Below are positions 23,000 through 35,444 of a stretch of 64,000 nucleotides of DNA, piece after piece (positions within the stretch are counted from its first letter, which is position 1; each line of letters opens with the position of its first letter). Where the stretch lies: positions 1,922,001 through 1,986,000 of the forward strand of contig JAOVFP010000020.1 of NCBI GenBank assembly GCA_025738555.1, written 5' to 3'. This stretch comes from Cyathus striatus. Its lineage: Eukaryota > Basidiomycota > Agaricomycetes > Agaricales > Nidulariaceae. Under the pieces are notes generated by a model. The model made no database searches. It was not told where the DNA came from and saw only the letters and a list, made by a program, of their open reading frames with translations. Both the position numbers and the translations under genes were made by a program.

Positions 23000-25900
23000 A
23001 TGGACAGCAAAGCTAAAGAACTACCGTTAGTGGGACGTGGCGAGCCCCAGCGGGGGCAAGCGCCCGAAGTGGGGGAGTTTATACTTCCCAAAGATGTCGG
23101 CTTGGACATGCATATCCCAGATGAACTGCAAAAGGGCGTAATCCTAACGAAAATTTCAGAGAAACATAAAGACAAGAAACAAGTTGTATTCAAGATTGAT
23201 CCAGATGAAGGAACGTTGAAGTGGGAGAGGGAAGGGAAAATGGGCGGGTGTGGTGCGTTTCTGATTCCCTTCTTCTCTTACCATACTCAGTGGGAAACAG
23301 TCCAAATCGAAACAATAAAAGAACTCCGCCCGACACAGGACTCGCTCTCCCTACACATCATCTACATTCTCTCCGCCACATACAGATCCCTCTACCTCCT
23401 CTTTCCCACTCAAGACCTCTTCGCTACGTTCCACACGGCACTAAGCAAGCTACATAATATCCGACAGGGGCTCGCACCCAGCTCAGCTGGAACGTCCACT
23501 CTTGCCGATTTGGAACTTCGCGACGCGGTATGGGAAAGGCAGTATTGGAAAGGCGCGGACGAAGAGGGAGACCAGAAGTTGGATTTCGATGATGTACAGA
23601 GGTTGTGTAGGAGGTTGAATGTTAGGCTTACGAATGAGCAGGTGAAATTGCTCATTGAGGTCTGTTTTCCTCCTTTTCCTCCTTTTTTCGGTTTTTGACG
23701 ACAACTTGACGCCACAGGAAGCAGCACCTGGACAAACCACACTCGATTTCCCTGCCTTCCAGCGGTTTGTGCGCAAGCTCAAGTACAGGCCCGAGCTGGA
23801 GAAGGTGTATAAGCATTTAGTTAAGGAGAGTGTCGATGTGAAGGCGAAAGAGAGGGAGGAGATGGATTGGGTTGCTTTTGAGAAGTTTATGAGGGATGTT
23901 CAGAAGGTGCTTTTGCTTCTTTTCTTCTTGTTTTCTACATCTAACCTGTCTTTTTAGACGGCTCTTTCCGATGAAGAGCTGAAATCCCTCTTCGAGTCCT
24001 ACGCCACCTCTCCGGAGTTGATTGACAAAGTCGATGGCAAGGTCGAGGTCAAGGACGGCAAAAACGTCGATGTCAAGATCGCTGAGAAGGACAAAGGCAA
24101 GGTCGAGGTCAAGGCCAGCGAGAAAGTCGATGGTAAAGTCGACGCCAAAGTAGAAAGCAAACCTACCGAGAATGTTGTTGAGAAAGTCGAAACCAACCCC
24201 ACCGACAAAGCTGTAATTGACCCCAAATCCACCGAACAACCCAAACCCGAACCAAAAACGATCACATACAAATCCTTCTGCTATCTCCTCTCCTCCCCAG
24301 CCCTAGGCGTCTTTAAATCAGACAAACACGACATGTCACTCCCGCTCTCAGCATACTACATCTCTTCCTCGCATAATACGTATCTGGTAGGGCACCAGCT
24401 GGTGGGAGTGAGCACAACGGAAGGGTACATCCGTGCATTGTTGCATAGTTGTCGGAGTGTTGAGTGTACGTTCTTTCCTTTCTTTACCGCATTTCTGTGA
24501 ACGCTGACGCTTCCGGTAGTGGACATATACGACTCTCCCTCTGGACCGGTGGTGTACCACGGCAAAACGCTCACTTCGCTCGTTTCCCTGAGCGATATCT
24601 GTAGCGCCATCAATAAATATGGATTCGTCACCTCTGCGTACCCTATCATTCTCTCTGCGGAGGTGCACTGCAGTGTCAAGGGGCAAGAGGAGATCGTGGA
24701 CGTTATGGAAGATGCATTTGGAGAGAGGCTGATTAAGGTTAGCATGAAAGGCGAGGGGAAGGACGGGGAGGACGGTAAAGATGAGGGTGAGGGTATGCAT
24801 GGTGTTGAGGTGATTGAGGGTGGTGTTGCTGTTAAAGTTAGGAAATTGCCTAGTCCGGAGGCGTTAATGGGGAAGGTTATGGTTAAGGTCTGTCGTTTTC
24901 CTCGTGTTTTTGCAACGTTTCCTGTGGGCTGATGGTGGGTTAGGCGAAGAACCTCTTCGAAGTAGCAAAGCTGGCATCTATAAACGCAGCGCTGGTAAGG
25001 GAGAAAGCGAAATTAGAGGACTCATCCTCCTCTTCGTCCTCCTCCGATGAAGGCGAACCTGAAAGCGGCACGGGAGGATTGAAAGATAACCTCAAATCCA
25101 AATGGCGCAAATTGCGTGGCAAGTCGCCTTCCTCTTCTCCTGGCCACTCTCGTTCTCCTTCTACCACGGCTGGTAATACAGTGGGAGAGGGGGAAGGGAA
25201 GATCAAGATGTCGCTAAGGCTTGCTAGTTTGCTGGTGTATACAGTTGGAATCAAGTGTCATGGGTTTGGACCGGATATTCCTTATGAGCCACAGCATATG
25301 TTTTCGTTGTCGGAGAGTAAGGCTAGGAGGTTGCTTAAGGTGCGTTGGGTGCTCCTTGTACGAACGCTGGTGCTGACGCATGCATTTGCAGGCGAATATG
25401 TCTGATTTGATTAGACATACGCAAGGTCACCTTGTGAGGGTGTATCCTAAGGGTACGAGGGTGTCATCGAGCAACTATGAGCCGCATAGGTTTTGGGCTG
25501 CGGGGGCGCAGGTTGTTGCTCTTAATTGGCAGACTTTTGGTGAGTCTCTGGTTTGAGGGCCGGGGAGGTTGAGGGAGAGTGAGAGGGTTCTCCTTGTTGT
25601 CTCTGGGATCGAAGTTACGCTCGAAGGAGCGATCTTGTCTCTCTCGCTCCCCCACACTTCCTAGTATTTCTTCTCTTAACTGAGGCTGACATGGGATTAG
25701 ATCTGGGATACATGATCAATCAAGCTATGTTCCTTCGGAACAATAGGGCAGGTTACGTGCTAAAGCCCCAGGCCTTGCGGGAGCCCGATTCGGAACTGTT
25801 GAAGAAGAAGACGGGACACTTTTTCCGTGTTTCTGTACGCCTCTGCTCTGCTCTCCTTGCATGGGTACTGTCTGAGAACTGATTTTTCTCGACACACTTA

Positions 25901-27516
25901 GATCATCTCGGCGCAACAGCTCCCTCGTCTGCGTGACTCAACAGGGCAAGAAATAGTAGAGAAATCTATTGTTGACCCATTCGTGGAAGTGTCACTTCAC
26001 ATCCCCGACTGGACCCACTCTCCCTTCCTTCCCTCCGCTCAAACCACATCTTCCTCCGACGTGAAGTACTCCCCGCCCAAAGATGCTAGTGTGACGCAGG
26101 CCACGCAGGCACGTACCGTCGCGGTGAAAACCAGGGTAATAAAGAACAACGGATTCAATCCAGTGTGGGAGGAAGAGTTCATGGTTCCGTTTGATTGTGT
26201 AGGCGGTATGAGGGAGCTCATTTTCGTGGAGTTCAAGGTATGCCAGGAAGGGAAGGATGATGACGATGATGTGCCCATTGGGAGTTATTGTGCTCCGTTG
26301 GGGAGCTTGGAAAGTGGTAAGTTTCTATTTTTCTGTTTTCTCTCTTGTTGTGCTGTGCCCTTGTGGTGCTGTTGGGATTTTGCATCTATCTGTGGGGGTA
26401 TGTTTTCTGGCGTGGGCGTTGAGTGTTAGGGGTTTTTTGTCGTTCTTTGGCCTTGAGAAGCCTTTATTGGGATATCTTCTCAGCCGCGGCATGTGTCCAG
26501 AAAACGTGGACTGCCATTTTGCGCTGTGGGCGATGTTGTCTTATGGCTTTTGTCATTTGTTCAAGCACCTCGTTGGATGGGTAGTTGCAATCCACGATAC
26601 GTGGGCGTGGTTGTACTTTGACATTTCGTCGTTCTTGGAAAGCTTCACTGGATGGGTCAGGTCACAGCCCTTCTGTAGAATCTGTTCGCTCCTTGATTTA
26701 CTGAGATCTTATGCTGCCCTGACCGATATGTTTGGGACAAGCTATTGTTCGTTATTGGATAGCTTCTCGAGGCAGCGTAGTATGTCCCCTTGTTATTGGA
26801 GGTTTTTCTGGAGTACCTGTGCAGCTTTCCTTCCTTCTCAGCATATGGTGTATTCTTTTCATCACCCGACGTATCTATCGTGTTTGTGTTGTTGGAGAGA
26901 CATCTCCGGACTGAGATTTGGATTTTTTCCGCGGTTGGAACGCCTCGTTGGAGGCACTGGTTAGCCTTCCTTCTCGGCATCTCTCTAATCTCTCCAATCT
27001 GCTGACATATCATTTATCGCGGTTGATATGTCTTTTTTTGTTGCCGGGAGGCTTTTCCGGACAGTAATTGGCTTTTTGTCGTTCATGAAAGTCTGGACAG
27101 CCCCTCCGGAAGACCTTCTCAACGTCATCTCCTTGATCTGCTGATGCTTTGTTCCCTGGCAATCGATATGTTTCACGCATGTTTTTTTATTGTCGGAACA
27201 TGGCTTCTGGACAGCTCTTTATCCGGATCTTTCTCACCATCTATCTATTTCTTTCTGATCTTACCGAAATATCATTAGTTGTGCAATGTTTTCAGTTGTG
27301 GGCGTAGTGGTTTTTTCGCTTTGGTTTCGGTTCTCTTGCACCAACTGGGTCTTATCTGCTGTTTTATCTTCTTTCGATATTCATATCCGACGTGGAAGGT
27401 GTATTAATTTTTTCTTCCTTACAGGGTACCGTTACCTTCCATTGCATGATAACCAAATGTCGCCGTATTTGTTTTCGACGCTTTTTGTCAAGATCGATGT
27501 CCGGGATACCGAGTAA
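23000..27516 (+). CDS. Phosphoinositide-specific phospholipase C, 9 exons, 969 aa
   Basis: Hydrolyses PIP2 to inositol trisphosphate and diacylglycerol, in a Ca2+-dependent way, at the membrane. Exons: 23000-23659, 23718-23906, 23958-24465, 24520-24887, 24944-25339, 25392-25539, 25701-25834, 25902-26316, 27425-27516; 2,910 nt in frame to TAA. Order: PH-like start ([13 protein letters not shown]), EF-hand loop [13 protein letters not shown] box with [13 protein letters not shown] (catalytic His) and AEVHCS (second His), Y box ([14 protein letters not shown] to [20 protein letters not shown]), and a C2 domain ending LFVKIDV. Oddities: a Lys/Val/Asp repeat insert between EF hands and X box (about 24010-24260), a Ser/acidic X-Y linker, and a 1,108-nt last intron. 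23000 is the first in-frame ATG; the frame is open upstream, so the true start may be earlier or in a leader exon. Delta-type fungal PLC1 is the natural match. Confidence 0.92.
26317..27424 (+). repeat. 1.1 kb intron of the PLC gene built of degenerate repeats
   Basis: The intron (GTAAGT at 26317, TTACAG at 27419-27424) is about 20 times longer than the others in this window. Inside, a motif recurs at least three times: GATATGTTT or GATATGTCT, then a T-rich stretch with TATTGTCGG or TTGCCGGG, then GGCTTTTCCGGACAG or GGCTTCTGGACAG, then CTTCTCA..ATCTC (around 26725, 27020 and 27165). This looks like a decayed tandem repeat. A long frame across 26257-26964 runs through it but shows no protein-like composition. 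Confidence 0.6.
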
Positions 27517-30338
27517 ATTACTGGAGGTAAGTTAACTACCATATATACATCCCGACTCAGCCTCACCTTTGTTTCTTGTGTCGGAACTCGGTTAGATGCG
27601 TTTAGGTGGCTTTTGGACCTGTAGTGACGATCTGCGCCCACAATCCTCAAATTTAGCCTTTCTTCCACTTATGCCACTATACTATCAAACGAATATGAAC
27701 TGCAAAGAGTACAAGGAATTTTTATCGTGTAAAATCAATTACACTGGTCAATTAAATGTATCAATTCATGTTTTCCTGGAAAGTATTACGTGCATTTGTC
27801 TAACCAACACGGTGGGAATACGTGTAACGCATTTCGATCTTAGGAATTCATCTCTACGCACCACCATTCCCTGTGTCGTCATTGATGACAAGTGACAGTA
27901 GCTAGCACCTCCCCGCCTACCCTTAAACCGTATCATCCTCCGTCATGAGACGGGAAACAACTTAGAAAGACAACAACCTTAACTGCACAAGAGATCGGCA
28001 GGTGGCCCATGCCATCGTCGAAAATTCCAGTGGCACCTCCGCGAGCAGACTCCTCTCCTTGGAAATTTCAGTGGCGTCTCCGCGAGCAGACCACTCTATA
28101 CTTTATTCTACCCGTGAAACTGAATGTGCCCTATGACACCGGTGGTAAGGTGCATTTAGTGTAGACCATTCAGTAGATAGCTAGCAAGGGTGGAGGATGC
28201 CGTCAACATCCCTTCCACCTATATTGCATGTGCGATCCCGTACCTCAACCACCGGAAAGAGAGCGGAGGTGCGCGGTTTATGAGGCGATTGGTGTCTCTA
28301 GGGTTGCAATCTATCGGGCTGAAGGGTATTTTTATACGTGACATTTTTGCTTTTCTCGAGCCCGGAGCTCAGTTATACTGTCTGAGGGTGATTAGTGACT
28401 TGCGCTTGAGATAGCTTTTTGGGCAGGAAATGACGTGGTTGAGACTACGGATGTGAGGTTCGTTCCGGGCGGTGAGGCCCCTTCGGTCCATCAGTCCATT
28501 GGTGGGAGCCGGCTTTCAAAGCCAAGGGTAGCTGTCATACATTTACCTTTGCGATGACAGCCTCAGGGCATACCGAGTCGTTGCCGAGTCGTGGTGTTAG
28601 CGGTGAAACTTGTTTTATTACACCCTCGGAAAAGGCTAATGAAGAACACCACAAATTACTGCCAGGGCTGACATGCCTCAAACTCTACAGTGCTATATAG
28701 ACATTTGCATACGACCAGGTTCAAATATGTAAGAAGGTTCCGCCTGTGACTCTACCACCGGACGCGTTTTAGTTTCAGTGACGCGTTCTTTGCAGGACTG
28801 AATCATTTCAGCGTCAAGTTTTTTCGTTTTTAACTCTACACGTGAGTGTGTGAGCAGTCTGCTGATGAAGACTACCGACTTCGACACAACCCACCCTCCT
28901 TCCGAAGATTCTCATCTGCGAATGAGAATAGGCTTTCACCCATTCAGAGATGATGCTGAATTTTATCGGATCGAAAGCCCTGATGCCCTCTGATTTTTTA
29001 ACGCATTGTCGCTTCTACGAAAGGTTATCAGTTGTTTGAGGACGTCTTCGAGTCTTCGAGCACGCAACTTTCCGGGAACTCAAGAATCAAGTGGGTTGTT
29101 GGGATCAATAAGTGTTCCTTCTGCTACGTACTGTATGGGTCTGCCTACCACATATTTCCTGCTATATCTGAGGGGTCGAATTCTCAAATGCCATTCATTT
29201 TAGTGTCCTACTTTTCTAACGGCTAAGGATCTTAAAGTTTAAAGTTGGAAAAGAGGGTGCTGGGGGGGTCAATCTCCGATCCATTTAAATTGGCTGAGCA
29301 CGAAGGAGCCCTAATCTCCTCATGTCTATCGTGCTCGACGCATCACCTGGGGTGCAGCTCGAGGAGAGCTGTCTATCGATTTCACTCAAATCTTTCATTG
29401 GTACTTGTGTCGAATGCCCTGCAGTGGCGCTGACAAGAAAAGTGCTTCGATATTATATTGCCTCCGCGTTTTACTATGTTATACATTGCCTCCTGGCAGA
29501 GAGGGTCTTATTCCCTATGCAAAACAAGGTTATATCGGGCGCCAATACACGATCCTGCTGTGACAAGTCCCTTCGATGAGGCATCAGATCGTGACAAGAC
29601 CTTAACGTCGTGCATGCATTTTTCCAGACTGGATCCGCTGAAGAGTGTGGAGGCTTCGGTGCCCATATTTTGAAAGGCTGCAACCTATTTCACAGGGGAG
29701 TGGGCGAGATAAGCTTGCGCGTGGCAGCCGAAGGATCGCATGGGAGCGTGACAGCTACCTGATCATATTTTTCTGACTAGTTCTGTACTCAGAGCCAGCG
29801 GGCCTTGCGGATGCGTCGTGGGCTTATTTGAGCTTACAATTAACGAGTTTTGCTGATGGCGAGAAAATCTGTGGTATCTATGCAGCAAAGAAAAGTAAAG
29901 AACGAGCACCTAATCCGCGTCAAGAACAATTGAACAGGACCTAAAAGGAGTATTTGTTGGGGACAGTGGGTCCACTGTGCATTTGCTGTACCGGAAGTAA
30001 AATAGGGAAGTTAGTGGGTATGTGCGTGTTTGTCCTGGCAAGATTACCATCCTGGCCTCATGGGCGAGCTTGAAGCTTAAATAGATGCTACCATACACCT
30101 ACAGCCATTTAATACCTTTTCATTCTCCAGGCTTTCTTTCGCCACCAATCCCTTCATTTCCACTTATCTATCTCACAAACCGACAAAGTCCTCGCAGAAC
30201 GTAGCTGCTTTTAATTCTTCGGCTACTTACAAAGAACCACTTATTTGTCTCCTCCATTCCTCCTTGTTCTTGTAACGAGCAGCGTGCAATAGCCCGCAAT
30301 CCTCGTCACGCAACCGTCCTTCCCATAACGACTTCGTT
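27517..30338. other. Intergenic, 2.8 kb, no gene recognised
   Basis: Scattered frames below 100 codons on both strands, none recognisable. A short direct repeat with CTCCGCGAGCAGAC occurs twice near 28035 and 28080. The region from about 30080 onward is pyrimidine-rich and likely holds the promoter and leader of the Zn2Cys6 gene. Confidence 0.5.
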
Positions 30339-31830
30339 ATGCATTTTCACCCACCTCAAGCAATGTTATCACGATGCATCTCAGCGGATTCAACGTGTGG
30401 CGCAATGGTTCAACAATATGATGGGACCTACAATGGGCAGTCCATGAGTGACCCGGCCTACATTAAGCAGCATCAAAGCACCGAGGCATATTATACGCCG
30501 GGGAACAGCGATGGGTACGCCTACCAAGGCTGTGGGACTTATACACAGGTGGTAAGCAGCCATCGTACTTTCGGCCCCGTTTTCGTTCGTTGATATCAAG
30601 GACGCTAGTCGACCTCCTCTCTATGCAACACCAACGGCTACACATTTCCCAGCCGAGCCGTTATTCCCAATATATCAGAAGACGGCTTTTTTCAAGACGC
30701 ATATCGCCCTTTCTTCGACCCTACAGTACCACAGGGACGGGTTGGCTACCCTCTCTCGTATTTCAACGACACACCCATGGAATACAACAACCAATCCATG
30801 CTTACTCGACCGCCCTGTTCATCACGGCTGGCAACACCCATCGCCAGTCCACCCATGCAACCCCAGTCTAGCCTGTACCGCATTGCCCCTGAGGAACGTG
30901 CAGCTGTTCTCGTGGAGCAGGTGAGTTCATTTATCACGCTCCTTACGTCTCTAGCGTCTAAATATGCCCTCCTTAAGCCTGTACCGCGATCCACCGCATT
31001 AACAACTTGCATATCAACTTTAATGGAGCCCCGTGCTCTATCACGGCTGAACCACGATGGAAAACCATACAGTTCTCCCCCCCCGGCGTACACGCCTGCC
31101 GTGGTCTACGCAGAACGTTCACTGTCACAAGATACCTCCTCCACCCTCGTTACAATGTCGCACCACGAGTCCATTTCACCCAAACAACACTCCTCATACT
31201 CCGAACTCTCCGCGAATGTCGAGTATTTCTCACATGTCGATTGCTCGTCACACGAGCATTGTCCTCAGCTATCAGCTACAGGATCAACGACCGGATCTCC
31301 GGTCAGTATGGGCAGGGAACCGTTCATGGTTCCTAGAGTAACTCAGCAGCAGGTTCCTGTTTCTTCTCTTCTACGCAAATCGCCGCCTTCAGCGGCCAGC
31401 CTCAGAGATGCTGAGGCTACTGACACTGGTGCTCCTCGGCAACCTGGATGGACACCGCCGTCGAAGCGTCAGGAGAAGGTGAAACCGCGGACATCATCAG
31501 CGTCGACGTCTTTCCCGAAGACGGCAAAGTCCGCTACGAAGAAGAACACCTCAGGCTCTGAGCCTAAGAGGCTGAGCTTAGCTTGTTTGTTCTGTAGAGA
31601 ACGCAAGATTGCTTGCGGTAGACCGGCTGCGGGAAGTCTGGATCAGAGGTGCAAGTGAGTCCATTCACATCGTTCATTAATGTGACAAGAGTTAATGATG
31701 TTGCTTTTCAATTTACAGCCAGTGTGTGCGTCGTTCATTCACCTGCGAGTATCCGACCGAATCGCGCCGTGGACAACACAAGAGATTACGCAAGAAGGTT
31801 CCCGGTCATGAAGTCAACAAATCAAAGTGA
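30339..31830 (+). CDS. Zn2Cys6 transcription factor with C-terminal zinc cluster, 456 aa
   Basis: Sequence-specific nuclear regulator, target unknown. Exons: 30339-30551, 30609-31654, 31719-31830; 1,371 nt in phase. The zinc cluster lies at the very C-terminus across the last intron: LACLFCRERKIACG (CX2CX6C), then RCNQCVRRSFTCEYP (CX2CX6C), followed by the basic tail ESRRGQHKRLRKK. A C-terminal cluster ending in SRRG-basic is a recurring Agaricomycete type; the more usual fungal arrangement is N-terminal. The upstream part is Ser/Pro/Tyr-rich and disordered-looking, probably an activation region. An optional 57-nt GT-AG segment at about 30920-30976 could also be spliced without changing frame. 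Its 3' end and downstream DNA were copied to 41843-42162. Confidence 0.82.
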
Positions 31831-32159
31831 CCACCCTGTTTCCGCACGATGAACTTATTTCTTGCTATCTTATTTTTACGCCAAAAATTTACCATCGGGT
31901 TGTATTATACATACGTATTTTTGATTTGTATTTGGTTCCATTTTGCATGTTAATTCGTGGGTCTGGCAGTGTCGCCGTTACTTTAGATTATTCATAATTG
32001 TTTCTTGATGAAATAATGAAGTTCAGCGTTGAGGAAAGGAACGGAGAGAATTTACTTCCAGCTCGGTTAAAAAAGATATCAAGATGTAGTGATAGGCGAG
32101 GCCAAAGCGTGACTGTAGGCGACTGTGGGAGGCTATTTGTTCCTGGAAGAACATACAAA

Positions 32160-33214
32160 TAGTGTTGTTCCACGGAGTGAACTACTGCGAATTGAAATCG
32201 CTTCAGTCCGGTTTTGCTGACAGATCGTATTTGCTTACGGAGTGAACTCGAAGCGAATTGAGATCGCGAATTCGAACGATCTGGTGGATAGCTCTGGGCT
32301 AATCACGTGATAAAACGATGACAGCATCGCGACGTTGAAGCGACACAACTATTTATTTCTTTACCAACTTCAAAGCTATCATTATATTCTTTATCATGTA
32401 AAATCACTTCCACTGGAAGAATTTTACCATTTATGAGAGTTTCGAACAACTTTCTCAATAAAAGCTAAGCGCTAAACTGTCTCAGCAATCAATCAACAGT
32501 CACTAGCTTAGTGGGGTGACAGATCAAACAGTCTCGTGGATTCAGTAATCTTTGCTCACTAGACATTTATAAACCCCATTGTCAGTCTACCAGTCATACA
32601 CCAACACACACTACTACACCATCTATTAAATCGAGTTGGAAGGTGAGTATTGTTAGGAGCTCGATTGTGACTTTTCATCGACAAGTAACATATAGACACA
32701 AGAAACTTGATCTCGTCTCCACTACTCTTCAGCATTTCTACAGATGTACCACCTTCAAAGCTTCCTCAGTCTATTGTGAGCGCACTTTCTCTTACAGTAA
32801 TGAAGCCACAACATTGTACCAAAGCCATATTACTGCAGGTCTATTCAAGGCCCAGCAAATACTTAAACTCTCATTTAAACAAGAGTGTCTAACTTTTACA
32901 GGTGATAGGGTTTCAAACCCGAAGATTGCTGTATATCTGGTCCCATTGTAGATTACGGTAACTAGTTAATAGAGTACGCTGGCGGTAGTGTCTACGAATA
33001 CACGTGCTACGCAAGTGATGTTCTCGACCAATTCTCGACACGCGTTCCACTTGTTATTTGATTGGCTATTAGCTTTAACACCGACTTACAACCGAAATCG
33101 CGAACTAGATCGCCACTCCGTAGCACTCCGTTCGTACTAAATCGTATTTATGATCTGTTGCGAACTATTTCAAAAATGTCAGTTCAGTTCACATCAGATC
33201 AGTCCGGAACACTA
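32160..33214 (+). mobile_element. hAT-family DNA transposon relic, 1,055 bp
   Basis: The element is flanked by a perfect 8-bp target duplication CATACAAA (32152-32159 and 33215-33222), the size diagnostic of hAT elements. Its ends are imperfect inverted repeats starting TAGTGTT (left TAGTGTTGTTCC, right read inward TAGTGTTCCGGA), and subterminal CGGAGTG-like motifs recur at both ends. It carries only the C-terminal piece of a transposase and so is a non-autonomous deletion derivative. It lies just downstream of the Zn2Cys6 gene and is absent from copy B of the duplication. Confidence 0.85.
32643..32951 (+). pseudogene. hAT transposase C-terminal dimerisation fragment
   Basis: The frame contains ASSVYCERTFSYSNEATT and, after a short gap, LFKAQQILKLSFKQ. 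This matches the hAT C-terminal dimerisation signature (A-S-S-V-x-C-E-R-x-F-S, then a helix with Q-x-L-K-x-S-x-K). The zinc finger and catalytic parts are missing, so the product cannot transpose. It lies fully inside the TSD-bounded element. Confidence 0.8.
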
Positions 33215-33222
33215 CATACAAA

Positions 33223-34162
33223 CATACAAAAAATAATATGTGACGTAAGTCACCGTATTTGGCAATGTACCGCGTTACAAACAGAGCTTTCACAATGCAC
33301 ATGCTTGGCACATGCTATCAACTTGCTACGAACAGCTTTCATCTAGGAACCTGGAACTGATAGGTCATGCATTTGTTGTCTAGATTTAAAGTAAGTTCAG
33401 AATCATCTGATAAGTACGCCCTCGACGAAGCACCTTAGAAACCAAAACGAATTTGATTATCGAACATCAAATCTAGACTAAGTATCACGCAATTTATTAC
33501 TTACACCGAGAACACGTGTGACTCAGTGAGTCCACCATCTGATTCGAGCCCCAGGTTCTATTGCTGGAATATCTCTATCCCGTAGCTCCCATGCATTATG
33601 TCGCGGAGATTGGAAAAGGGCTATACCAACCGATAAACATGCAGGGGATTCCTACAGCTCCACACAGCAATGAGAGTGTATTGAGGGCGCAGACCATATT
33701 CCACATGGTGAGCTTGGATTAGGACTATTCCAGAGTAACGAGTCATTATTATTCAACATAAGCTGTAGATTGATACGAAAGAACTTCCATTATCATTAAC
33801 AGGAAGACGAAGTTCTTCGAGCAACAGCAATTGTTTGAGCCTCGCAGATAGCCTAGAGCCCAGAGAACTCTGGCCCACAAAAGTAGTAGCACTCCGCAGC
33901 ACGGAAGCTCATCCTCCGATGGAAAGGAACCTGGAACTTCAGGGGTATAGAGGTAGGCGGATTCAAGCAAATAATGATATCTTTTTCGACTACTCACTGA
34001 TTCTTCTTGGACATTTAGTCAGCAGTGTAGACTCAGGTAAGGACTTAATTCCAGAGAAAGACAAGAATCAAAGGTGATGTGGTGATGGGAACATTATGGT
34101 TCTACAATTCATCTTTACTACAGGTAATTATCCACTACTAGCTTAACTACTAATCCTAGTCA
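33223..34162. other. Intergenic, no gene recognised
   Basis: Short frames only. The part near 34150 is 3' flank of the F-box gene. This interval has no counterpart in copy B, where the deletion runs from the equivalent of about 32093 to about 34685. Confidence 0.5.
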
Positions 34163-35444
34163 TCAGTCAAGAACAGACCGTATAAGGCCCCTGTCAAATG
34201 TCATAGGTAGAAATGCCTTGATGTGTCTCATCTTCAGCATCGGCGGCCACATCCTCACCCGTGTCCCCTGTGCGAGAAATCTAGCATCCGCTAGGGTAAA
34301 ACGCACTTCCCGCAGCTTTGGAAATAGTGGACCTGTTAGCAGCACGTCTAAGTCATCAGGCTGCGTGAGGGACCGAGTCAAATACGGTCTGGTATTAGGT
34401 CTGTATTCAATTATAATTTCTTCTACTTCATTCTTTTTGCATGCTCTTGAGAGAATTTCTCTGGAAAACTCGAGTGGTGAGTCGTCCCAATGAAAATCTG
34501 CAAAAAATTTGATTGTACGAAGATGAATAAGACCGCTTAGTATATTGAGCTTCAACAAATGATTTTCTGGAAAACAGGTATTAATAGTCAATATACCACT
34601 CATAGTATTGAGAGGATGTGATCTCACTTTCCAAGTCAGGTACGTATGGAAGTTCGAGCGTGGTCAGTGTTTTCTTGTGTTTAGTTATCAAGTTGGGAGC
34701 TATTATATCCATGACGTCCATGGCGGTGGCATCGGAGGAACAGATCAGAATCATTAACTTCTCCAAGTTGCAAAAAGGTGGTACCAGCTCATCGAATAGA
34801 GGTATCATATCCTCAATATCTCGAATTTCACGTAGGGTAAAACTTTTAAGGAAGCGGCCATGTGGCTTGGTAAGTAGCTGTTGTGACACTGTCATTGTTT
34901 CGTTGTCAGGATGGTGACTTCGGAAACTAACACGGCCTGAAATAGTCACGGAAGGTATGCGAACGAAATATTTTGCCAAAACGATTGGCATGTCACGGAT
35001 TTCACAGAGTTCGAGTCGTTCGAGAGAAGGCAGCAGGAAAATGGAAACCAATGCTTGTTTCGAATCTGTTGTGGACTTCGGCCAACTGACATAACAATCA
35101 AATGTAAAAGTAGTGATATTTGAAAACATGCCGAGCATGGTGGGGAACCCAGGGTGATTAAAAATTTCACAAGAACTAGAGCCAATGTACTTGAATTCAC
35201 GGACGTATATTGAGAGCTCTGGAGATGAGAAGAACGCGTCACGAAGGCGAGTATATTGGTCAAATGTTCTCCTATGGCTATATCCATAACCCAAAGTGAT
35301 TGAATGGAAAAGACGGCGACGCGATGCTCGTGAGATGTCACGACAAACTAAAGCGCATGCTTTAAGAGACCGAAAGTCCTGATGATCAATTTCGTTGACG
35401 ATAGCTTCAACAATTTCAGGAGGGATATTAAATCGGGTTGCCAT
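34163..35444 (-). CDS. F-box protein, paralogue 3, 406 aa
   Basis: Same family as the two genes at 9-12 kb: MATRFNIPPEIVEAIVNEI, SLKACALVCRDISRASRRR, then the LRR-poor tail. Exons 35444-34628 and 34566-34163 around a 61-nt intron (GTGAGA to TTCCAG, phase 1) give 1,221 nt in frame; without splicing the frame would stop at 34581. A longer open frame reaches 35504, but the ATG at 35444 matches the starts of the paralogues, so I use it. This is the surviving F-box gene of duplication copy A; its twin in copy B is broken by a retrotransposon. Confidence 0.86.

Noticed and set aside
26257..26964. 235-codon plus-strand frame in the PLC intron
   Set aside because: Starts out of frame inside the C2 exon, crosses a perfect donor site, and has a Trp/Cys/Phe-rich composition typical of chance translation.
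33500..33580. tRNA-like B box (GATTCGAGCCC)
   Set aside because: No matching acceptor stem, A box or anticodon arm could be folded around it.
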